Shown: positions 5,102 to 10,420 of the stretch, piece by piece | Numbering within the stretch: position 1 is the stretch's first letter | Layout: every line of letters begins with the position of its first letter | The notes under the pieces: generated by a model | The model's database searches: none | The model's input: only the letters and a program-made list of their open reading frames with translations | What the model was told of the DNA's origin: nothing | Origin: Actinomycetota bacterium | GTDB taxonomy: Bacteria > Actinomycetota > Thermoleophilia > UBA2241 | Assembly (NCBI GenBank): GCA_026392265.1 | Contig: JAPLCL010000314.1 | Coordinates: forward strand, 1 to 10,420 | Length of the DNA stretch: 10,420 nucleotides | Reading direction: 5' to 3' | Program-made: the position numbers and the translations under genes

Positions 5102-6859
5102 ATGTTCCGCTCTGTCAAGAACTGGTTGACGATCCTCATTCTCGCGCTCGTGGCGCTGGCCATGATCGTGGCTTGGGCGTACGTCGTACCGCCGCTCGCC
5201 AACCGCCTTGACCAGCAGAAACTCACGGATCAGCGGCTCAGCGCCAGGCTGATCAGTGAGACCCTGATCCCGTTTCTCAACGACGGGACGTCGCTCAACT
5301 ACTGGTCCGGCGTGTTCGGCAGACGCCTCAACGCACGCGTGGTCGTCCTTACGAAGAACCTGGGGCGGCTCGCCGATACCCTCGGGCCCGACCCGGCCGA
5401 CATCGGCGACTTCCCGATGGTCTCGGAGGCGCTCACCTCGGGCAATGTGACGCAGGGGGTCGTCACCACCAGTGTAGGCCGCTATGCGGCGACCGCCGTG
5501 CCTTTGCTGATGCCGAATGTCGACCAAGGCACAGTGATCGGCCTGGTCCTCGTCATCGCGCCGCTCAAGGACGTCGACGCCGCCGTGGCGGCCGTCCAGC
5601 GCCAGCTGTTCTTCGCCACGGTTCTGGTGATGGGCATCAGTCTCCTGCTCGGCTACATGGCCTCGTACTTCATCGCTCGGCGCCTGAAGCGCATCGAGCG
5701 CAGCGCCGAGGCCATCGCCGGCGGCGATCTCACGGCGACGGTGGCAGTCACCGTCGAGGACGAGATCGGGCAGCTGGCGGCGACCTTCAACATCATGGCC
5801 GTCCGGCTGCGAGGCGCGTTTGCCCAGGTCGAGTACGAGCGCGACCGCGTCGAGGTGCTGCTCAACGATCTGAGTGAAGGCGTCATCGGTCTCTCCGAGG
5901 AAGGCACGGTCACGATCGCCAACCCGGCCTCCGCCGAGCTGCTGGACGAGCCGGTGCGCGTCGGCGCCGAGCTCGACGAGACCTTCCCTCCCGATGTCGC
6001 CGAGGCATGGCACGAGTCGCGTCGCGAAGACGAGACGCAGGCGGTGGTGTTCGTGCACGGCGTACGCACCCTCGAAGCCACCACCTATCCGGTCGCCGGC
6101 GCCGCCGACTTCACCTCCATCGTCGTCCTGCGCGACGTGACCTCCCAGGCGCGCCTCGAGCGCGCCCGCCGCGACCTCATCGCCAACGCCTCGCACGAGT
6201 TCAAGACGCCGCTCTTCTCGCTGGCCGGCTTCCTCGAGCTCATCGACGAAGGCAACGTGAACGCCGACGAGCAGCGCGAGTTCCTGCAGCTCATGCGCCA
6301 GCAGGTCGACCGCCTGCGCAACCTCGCCGTGAGCATGCTCGACCTCTCGCGGGTCGAGGCAGGCTCCATCGAGATGCAGCCTGAAGATGTCGATCTCGAG
6401 GCCGTGGCCCGCTCGGTCCTCGACGAGTTCCAGGTGCAGGCGCAGACCAAGGACCTCACGCTCGTCGTGGACGACGGCGAGCCCCTGACGGCGTGGTGCG
6501 ACGAGCAGCGCCTGGCGCAGGTGCTGCGCGCGCTCGTCGACAACGCCGTCAAGTTCTCACCGCAGGGCAGCAACGTGCGTGTGGCCACCCGCGAGGAGGC
6601 GTCGTGGGCGGCGATCGTCGTGAGCGACGACGGGCCCGGCATCCCAGCCGCAGAGCTACCGCACATCTTCGAGCGCTTTCACCGTGGCAGCGAGGAGCGC
6701 GCTACCACCTCGGGTGCCGGCTTGGGCCTCTCCATCGCCCGCGAGCTCACCGAGAAGATGGGCGGGAGCATCAGCGCCGAATCGCACGGCAGCGGCGCGA
6801 GCTTCTCCGTGCGGCTGCCGCGCGCTCCTCGGCGACGCGCCCAGAACGCCGATTCATAA
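5102..6859 (+). CDS. Membrane sensor histidine kinase with HAMP and PAS domains
   Basis: 585 residues. A first membrane segment (about 8-30) and a second (about 169-192) flank an extracytoplasmic sensor of about 135 residues. HAMP follows (about 193-245, with AIAGGDLTATV and EIGQLAATFN), then a PAS-like domain (about 252-350: LLNDLSEGVIGLSEEGTVTI). The HisKA domain has H365 in NASHEFKTPL. The ATPase has N481 in LVDNAVKF, DDGPGIP from D509, FERFHRG, and GAGLGLSI from G538. All catalytic boxes are intact, so autophosphorylation and transfer to the adjacent response regulator are expected. Architecture resembles PhoR, WalK and MprB; the ligand cannot be read from the sequence. The start is ATG 5102; no linear ribosome site is near it (see the hairpin-bridged site). 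The HtrA-type protease gene downstream suggests an envelope-stress role. Confidence 0.95.
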   Translation: MFRSVKNWLTILILALVALAMIVAWAYVVPPLANRLDQQKLTDQRLSARLISETLIPFLNDGTSLNYWSGVFGRRLNARVVVLTKNLGRLADTLGPDPADIGDFPMVSEALTSGNVTQGVVTTSVGRYAATAVPLLMPNVDQGTVIGLVLVIAPLKDVDAAVAAVQRQLFFATVLVMGISLLLGYMASYFIARRLKRIERSAEAIAGGDLTATVAVTVEDEIGQLAATFNIMAVRLRGAFAQVEYERDRVEVLLNDLSEGVIGLSEEGTVTIANPASAELLDEPVRVGAELDETFPPDVAEAWHESRREDETQAVVFVHGVRTLEATTYPVAGAADFTSIVVLRDVTSQARLERARRDLIANASHEFKTPLFSLAGFLELIDEGNVNADEQREFLQLMRQQVDRLRNLAVSMLDLSRVEAGSIEMQPEDVDLEAVARSVLDEFQVQAQTKDLTLVVDDGEPLTAWCDEQRLAQVLRALVDNAVKFSPQGSNVRVATREEASWAAIVVSDDGPGIPAAELPHIFERFHRGSEERATTSGAGLGLSIARELTEKMGGSISAESHGSGASFSVRLPRAPRRRAQNADS

Positions 6860-7005
6860 TCCTTAATCACTCCGGAGGCGTTACTCAACACGCCCCCGTG
6901 AGCAGTTAACACTCAGCGGACATCATCGTGGGCACCGGGAACGCGGCGTACGACTGTGGCCGCGGCGCCTCTGAACTCACAAGCTGAGACGAAGAAGGGA
7001 AAGCA
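6860..7005 (+). other. Gap between histidine kinase and HtrA-type protease genes
   Basis: These 146 bases carry the protease Shine-Dalgarno (AAGGGA at 6995-7000). An isolated TCCGGAGG near 6871-6878 has no fitting start codon. I find no clear sigma-70 promoter and no U-tailed hairpin, so the protease may be cotranscribed with the kinase or use a non-canonical promoter. Confidence 0.35.
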
Positions 7006-8187
7006 ATGATGAAGATGAGAGGGTTCCTCGTGGGGCTTGGGGGCGGGGCCGTCGGCGCCGCGCTCGTGGTCCTCGTCCTCGTGCTCGTGTTCAACTTCGG
7101 ACAGTCCAAGGAGACAGTCATACAGACGGCCGCCGAGACGCCGGCCGTGTACTCGCCCACCACCGGCTCCGGCCAGTCGCCCGAGCAGATCTACCAGAAC
7201 CTCTCGGGCGGCGTCGTCATGGTGCTCTCCGACTTCGCTACCGCGGGCACCGATCAGTTCGGTCAGACGCAGAGCGGCCAAGCGCTGGGCACCGGCTTCG
7301 TGGTCGACAAGCAGGGCTACATCCTCACCAACGCCCACGTGGTCAACGAGAACGGTCAGCAGGCCAGCGGCGTCACCGTGGTCTTCAACAAGGGCGGCTC
7401 CGAGACGCAGCGCGTCAAGGGGGAACTTGTCGGCGTAGACGTCGGCAGCGACGTCGCCGTCATCAAGGTGAACCCCAGTGCCGTGACTCTCAACCCACTG
7501 CCGCTGGGCGACTCCTCCATGGTCACCGTCGGCGAGCCCGTGGTCGCCATCGGCAACCCCCTGGGCTATGACTTCTCGATCACTTCGGGCATCGTCTCCG
7601 CCACGGGCCGCAGCCTCCAGGCGCCCAATGGCCAGACCATCCCCAACGGCATCCAGACGGACGCCGCCATCAACCAGGGCAACTCCGGCGGGCCCCTTAT
7701 CGACGGCAACGGCCGCGTGATCGGCATCAACGAGCAGATCGCCTCGCAGGGCGGCGGCAACGACGGTCTCGGCTTTGCCGTGCCCATCAACACGGCCATC
7801 CGCTCGCTCGACCAGCTGCGCGCCACTGGCAAGGTCCAGTACGCGTGGATGGGTGTCGGCCTGCAGACCATCACCAGCGACGTCGCCAGCACGTTCAACA
7901 TGAAGACGCAGGGCGGCGCCCTCGTCGAGAAGGTCTATCCGGACAGCCCGGCGGCCAAGGCCGGCCTCAAAGCCGGGGACCAGACGGTCACGGTCCAGGG
8001 CCAGCAGTTCACCATCGGTGGCGACGTGATCACCGCCGCCGACGGGCAGACGATCAGCAGCGCCGACGAACTCATCGCCTTCCTCACGCAGAAGAAGCCC
8101 AGCGACAAGGTCACGCTGACGATCGAGCGAGACGGCAAGTCGCAGGACGTCACCGTCACGCTCGCGGAGCGGCCGGCGAACCTCTGA
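7006..8187 (+). CDS. Membrane-anchored HtrA/DegP-type (S1C) serine protease with PDZ domain
   Basis: 393 residues from ATG 7006, five bases after AAGGGA. The N-terminus has a short positive stretch (MMKMR) and one membrane anchor (about 7-31), then a linker rich in Thr, Ser and Gln. The trypsin-like domain (about 60-270) has a complete triad: H111 in ILTNAHVV, D149 in VGSDVAVIKV and S227 in NQGNSGGPL. A single PDZ domain (about 275-385) follows, with GALVEKVYPDSPAAKAGLKAGD. Such proteins degrade or refold damaged proteins outside the membrane and can sense stress through PDZ binding of exposed C-termini. It follows a two-component pair, as pepD follows mprAB in mycobacteria, so control by this response regulator is plausible. 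An alternative start at the second ATG (7009) changes little. Confidence 0.95.
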   Translation: MMKMRGFLVGLGGGAVGAALVVLVLVLVFNFGQSKETVIQTAAETPAVYSPTTGSGQSPEQIYQNLSGGVVMVLSDFATAGTDQFGQTQSGQALGTGFVVDKQGYILTNAHVVNENGQQASGVTVVFNKGGSETQRVKGELVGVDVGSDVAVIKVNPSAVTLNPLPLGDSSMVTVGEPVVAIGNPLGYDFSITSGIVSATGRSLQAPNGQTIPNGIQTDAAINQGNSGGPLIDGNGRVIGINEQIASQGGGNDGLGFAVPINTAIRSLDQLRATGKVQYAWMGVGLQTITSDVASTFNMKTQGGALVEKVYPDSPAAKAGLKAGDQTVTVQGQQFTIGGDVITAADGQTISSADELIAFLTQKKPSDKVTLTIERDGKSQDVTVTLAERPANL

Positions 8188-8258
8188 GAAGCCAGAGAGC
8201 ACCTGCAGACTCAAGCGGGCGGGCATCCCCACTAATCCGGGTAGACACCCCACCTTTT

Positions 8259-8288
8259 TTGACAAGCACCCGCTCGCCGGTGTATACC
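8259..8288 (+). promoter_or_regulatory. Sigma-70-type promoter of the regulator/aminomutase operon
   Basis: TTGACA (8259-8264, perfect consensus) and TATACC (8283-8288, preceded directly by TG) are 18 bases apart. The predicted start is near 8295, giving a leader of about 60 bases before TTG 8356. The run of six T at 8255-8260 overlaps the -35 box; a weak GGGT/ACCC stem (8239-8250) before it might assist termination of the upstream protease gene. Confidence 0.6.
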
Positions 8289-8292
8289 TGTA

Positions 8293-8319
8293 CTCCAAGG
8301 TCACACGGGCGCCTTGGGG
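8293..8319 (+). promoter_or_regulatory. Inverted repeat at the expected transcription start: operator or 5' leader hairpin
   Basis: CCAAGG (8295-8300) and CCTTGG (8312-8317) are perfect inverted repeats 11 bases apart. As RNA the stem extends by one G-U and one C-G pair to eight pairs (8293-8300 with 8312-8319). It lies directly after the -10 box, where a repressor site or a leader hairpin would act. The repeat is seen; the role is inferred. Confidence 0.4.
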
Positions 8320-8355
8320 AGCCGCAGTACCAAGCCGCCGCGACTGGAGGATCGT

Positions 8356-9096
8356 TTGCTCAAGCAGCCGCTCGACGCTCGCTTGCAGACGCTGCTCCCC
8401 GTCGTCCAGGGTCTGGCTGAGATGTTCGGCCCCGACTGCGAGGTCGTGCTTCACGACGTCGGCCGGCTCCCCCACTCCATCGTCGCCATCGAGAACGGCG
8501 CCGTGACCGGGCGCACCGTAGGCGACGTGCCCACCGACCGCATGCTCCGCAACCTGCGCAATCCCGATGAGACGGAGGACGTGCGTCTCTACGTCACGTC
8601 GCGGGACGGCCAGATCCTCAAGTCGCTCGCCGTGACGCTCCGCGACGAAGTCGGCGAGCCGTTCGGCCTGCTTGGCCTCAACTTCGACATCTCCGAGATC
8701 GTCCACGCACAGCGCGCGCTCGCCAACGTCACGGCCGGCGACCGCCTCGGCGGCAGCGCCGCCCCCGAGGCCGGCGAGATCTTCGCCGCCGACATCCGCG
8801 AGGTGGTCGCCGGCATGATCGCCAAGATCCTCGCCGAAATGGGCAAGACGCCCGCCGCCATGTCGCGCGAAGAGAAGATGGAGGTCGTCAAGCGACTCGA
8901 GGAGCGTGGCGCCTTCCTCGTGAAGCGCTCGGCCGAGCAGGTCGCCGAGGCCCTCGACCTCTCGCGCTACACGATCTTCAGCTACCTCAAGGAGATCCGG
9001 CACGGCGAAGCTGGAGACGCGCGGCCGCTGCGCCCTTCCGGCCGGCCGGCGAACGCGGTGCGCACCACCGGGCGCTCGTCCGGAGGCAAGAAGTGA
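8356..9096 (+). CDS. YheO-type PAS/HTH transcriptional regulator
   Basis: 246 residues. The TTG at 8356 is chosen because GGAGG (8346-8350) sits five bases upstream; a longer version from TTG 8314 lacks a ribosome site and begins inside the leader inverted repeat. The N-terminal half (about 7-125) is a YheO-like PAS domain: LLPVVQGLAEMFGPDCEVVLHD, a DGQILKSL strand and GLLGLNFDIS. The C-terminal part (about 169-216, SREEKMEVVKRLEERGAFL then QVAEALDLSRYTIFSYLKEI) is the helix-turn-helix usual for this family. Such proteins are thought to bind a small ligand through the PAS domain and control adjacent metabolic genes. Its GTGA overlap with the KamB-like gene makes it the first gene of the aminomutase operon, so the ligand may be lysine or a pathway intermediate (inference). 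The linker at about 127-150 is Ala/Gly-rich and probably flexible. Confidence 0.88.
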   Translation: MLKQPLDARLQTLLPVVQGLAEMFGPDCEVVLHDVGRLPHSIVAIENGAVTGRTVGDVPTDRMLRNLRNPDETEDVRLYVTSRDGQILKSLAVTLRDEVGEPFGLLGLNFDISEIVHAQRALANVTAGDRLGGSAAPEAGEIFAADIREVVAGMIAKILAEMGKTPAAMSREEKMEVVKRLEERGAFLVKRSAEQVAEALDLSRYTIFSYLKEIRHGEAGDARPLRPSGRPANAVRTTGRSSGGKK

Positions 9097-10244
9097 CCTG
9101 CGGCGGCGGCTCCAGCGCGACCGAGACGCGTCCCGACGTGGCCACCGTCGACGCTCTCTACGACATCATCGCCGGCTCCGGCAGCCGCTCGTTGGCCGTC
9201 ATCGGGCTCGTGAAGAATGCCGGCAAGACCACCGTCGTCAACGCCCTCATGGCGAACTGCCGGCACTTGTTCGGCCTCACCTCTCTCGGCCTCGACGGCG
9301 AGCGCGTCGACCATCTCACCGGTCTGGCGAAGCCGCGCATCGCGCCCCCGGCCGGCACCCTTGTGGCGACCACGCGGGGCTCGCTCGAGCGCTCGCGGTA
9401 CGTTATGGAGGTACTGGAAGAGCTGCCGTTCCACACCCCTCTGGGGCGCGTGATCATCGGGCGCGCCGGCAGCGACGGCCAAGTCGAGGTCAGCGGACCG
9501 ACGACGCTGGCAGAGCTGCGCGTGACCATCGAGCGGCTCCGGGTGCACGGCGCCGAGCAGGTGCTCGTCGACGGCGCCATCAACCGCATCGGCAGCGCCT
9601 CGCCACGCGTGAGCGACGGCGTCGTGGTCGCCACGGGAGGCATGGTAGGCGACACTCTGGGCGACGTGCTCGAGACGACGGCGGCGACCCTCGACATGCT
9701 CCTGCTGCCCGCCGTGTCCGATGAGACACGCGCGCAGCTCGCGCCGTACCTGGCGCAGGGCGCGCGCGCCTTGTCCTTCGACCGCCGCGGGGAGGTCACG
9801 CCGCTGGAGCTCAGCACCGTGGTCGGAGAGGGCGTCACGGTGGCCCGCGAGGTCGAACGGCTGGGTACGCGCACGCTCTACATCGGCGGCGCCCTCACGC
9901 AGGAGTTCGTCGAGGACTTCACGCGCGTGCTTCCGCCACGTCGCGAGCTGCGCGTCATCGTCCGCGACGCCACAGTGCTCGTGCTGCCGGCCACCTCCGT
10001 GCAGCGCTTCCGCAAACGTGGCATCGCCCTCGAAGTGCTCAGACCGCTGCGCGTGCTGGCAGTGGCAGCGAACCCGTTCAGGATGCCACAGCCCTATCAT
10101 CCAGAAGTCTTTTTCGAGGCGATCGCCGGCGCCGTGGGCGACCGCGTACCTGTCTTCGACGTCGTGAACGGCCGCGCCTCGCTACCCGGCGAGGCGCGGC
10201 AGTCCGACGTGGTCTCTCTTGACGGAAAGAGGGTGACGCAGTGA
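9093..10244 (+). CDS. kamB: Lysine 5,6-aminomutase reactivase subunit, KamB-like P-loop protein
   Basis: 383 residues from GTG 9093, with GGAGG (9082-9086) six bases upstream and a GTGA overlap with the regulator gene. A Walker A motif, GLVKNAGKTT, starts at G38. Further blocks agree with my memory of KamB-type proteins encoded next to B12/PLP aminomutases: FGLTSLGLDGERVDHLTG, PPAGTLVATT, TPLGRVIIG, GPTTLAELR, VLVDGAINRIGSASPRVSDG and VVATGGMVGD. Related proteins also occur beside D-ornithine aminomutase genes. These reactivases are thought to exchange damaged cobalamin on the mutase using ATP. The assignment is strengthened by the next gene, which starts within its stop codon (GTGA) and matches the mutase alpha subunit. 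The usual MutS-like partner KamC does not lie between them and could be downstream or absent. Cytosolic; no membrane segment seen. Confidence 0.7.
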   Translation: MTCGGGSSATETRPDVATVDALYDIIAGSGSRSLAVIGLVKNAGKTTVVNALMANCRHLFGLTSLGLDGERVDHLTGLAKPRIAPPAGTLVATTRGSLERSRYVMEVLEELPFHTPLGRVIIGRAGSDGQVEVSGPTTLAELRVTIERLRVHGAEQVLVDGAINRIGSASPRVSDGVVVATGGMVGDTLGDVLETTAATLDMLLLPAVSDETRAQLAPYLAQGARALSFDRRGEVTPLELSTVVGEGVTVAREVERLGTRTLYIGGALTQEFVEDFTRVLPPRRELRVIVRDATVLVLPATSVQRFRKRGIALEVLRPLRVLAVAANPFRMPQPYHPEVFFEAIAGAVGDRVPVFDVVNGRASLPGEARQSDVVSLDGKRVTQ

Positions 10245-10420
10245 ACGATGCGCTCCACTTGAACGACGCCCTGGTCGACCGCGCCCGCGCGGCGGCCGAC
10301 GGCATTGCCGACGACATCCAGCAGCACATCGAAGAACACACGACCGACACCACCGAGCGCGCCACGCTGCGCCTGCTCGGCATCGCCGGCGTCAACGAAA
10401 TCGACGTGCCGCTGGTCAAC
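10241..10420 (+). CDS. kamD: Lysine 5,6-aminomutase alpha subunit (KamD), N-terminal 60 codons
   Basis: The frame starts at GTG 10241, with GAGGG (10229-10233) seven bases upstream and a GTGA overlap with the KamB-like gene. It is cut by the window after 60 codons. The visible residues, LNDALVDRARAAADGIADDI, then EEHTTDTTERATLRLLGI and AGVNEIDVPLVN, match the start of the aminomutase alpha subunit. The full enzyme is about 520 residues and works with the small B12-binding subunit KamE to move the terminal amino group of D-lysine or L-beta-lysine using PLP and adenosylcobalamin. Catalytic residues lie beyond the window, so substrate choice (lysine or a related diamine) cannot be checked here. 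Confidence 0.75.
   Translation, partial: MNDALHLNDALVDRARAAADGIADDIQQHIEEHTTDTTERATLRLLGIAGVNEIDVPLVN

Noticed and set aside
4130..6196. 688-codon minus-strand open frame across the response regulator and kinase
   Set aside because: It is the antisense shadow of two confidently identified genes; its translation is His/Asp/Leu/Arg-rich with no domain.
8239..8260. Rho-independent terminator after the protease gene (GGGT/ACCC stem and six T)
   Set aside because: The stem has only four pairs, is separated from the T run, and the T run is part of the -35 region; too weak to annotate on its own.
6913..9003. 696-codon minus-strand open frame across the protease and regulator
   Set aside because: Antisense shadow of intact HtrA and YheO-type genes, caused by GC-biased codons; no recognisable family.
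8982..10100. 372-codon minus-strand open frame opposite the KamB-like gene
   Set aside because: Same artefact; the plus strand has a Walker A motif, Shine-Dalgarno sequence and GTGA overlaps.
2364..10248. Three genes starting with the same eight bases, GTGAACGA (3603 minus, 2371 minus, 10241 plus)
   Set aside because: Sequences diverge at once afterwards and the protein families are unrelated; most likely chance Met-Asn-Asp starts.
1..10420. CRISPR arrays, tRNA or rRNA genes, transposases, phage genes, riboswitches
   Set aside because: No regularly spaced repeats, tRNA-like cloverleaf, rRNA segments, IS-type genes or recognisable aptamer cores were seen on reading both strands.

Overview
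The window is GC-rich (about two thirds G+C by eye), its codons mostly end in G or C, and ATG, GTG and TTG starts are mixed. The best-recognised rare family is the DUF6421-type protein at the left edge, which I know mainly from Actinobacteria. An RsbW/SpoIIAB-like kinase, two radical SAM enzymes and the start of a B12/PLP lysine 5,6-aminomutase operon are also present. I infer a high-GC, probably deep-branching actinobacterium with anaerobic or microaerobic amino-acid metabolism. No 16S or other phylogenetic marker is present, so this is only an inference.

Left arm, 1-3603, all minus strand, read from right to left. A 49-codon stub resembling the N-terminus of an inositol monophosphatase/FBPase-like protein overlaps the start of an AmrS-type radical SAM enzyme (2417-3457) by GTGA. 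Next come an RsbW-like anti-sigma/serine kinase ATPase with an unusual CPEC motif (1949-2371), a hairpin across its stop codon, and a long DUF6421-type protein (start 1784) that runs off the left edge. That last gene is open through the window edge for 594 codons and carries an N-terminal Rossmann/GATase-like domain.

Centre, 3604-8187, plus strand. A compact divergent promoter region separates the two arms. A TatD-linked-type radical SAM protein (3690-4361) overlaps by TGATG an OmpR-class response regulator (4361-5068). A PhoR/MprB-like sensor histidine kinase follows (5102-6859), then a membrane-anchored HtrA/DegP-type PDZ protease (7006-8187). The kinase, regulator and protease order recalls the MprAB-PepD envelope-stress module. 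A perfect 9-bp hairpin sits between the kinase start codon and its only good Shine-Dalgarno sequence.

Right arm, 8188-10420, plus strand. A promoter (TTGACA, 18 bp, TATACC) with an inverted repeat at its expected start site precedes a YheO-type PAS/HTH regulator, whose start is better placed at TTG 8356. The regulator overlaps by GTGA a KamB-like P-loop reactivase subunit, which in turn overlaps by GTGA the first 60 codons of the lysine 5,6-aminomutase alpha subunit (KamD). This looks like a translationally coupled lysine-degradation operon led by its own regulator. The most noteworthy points are the DUF6421 fusion, the hairpin-bridged ribosome binding site, the CPEC ATP lid, the altered Lys-Pro loop of the response regulator, and the regulator-reactivase-mutase coupling.
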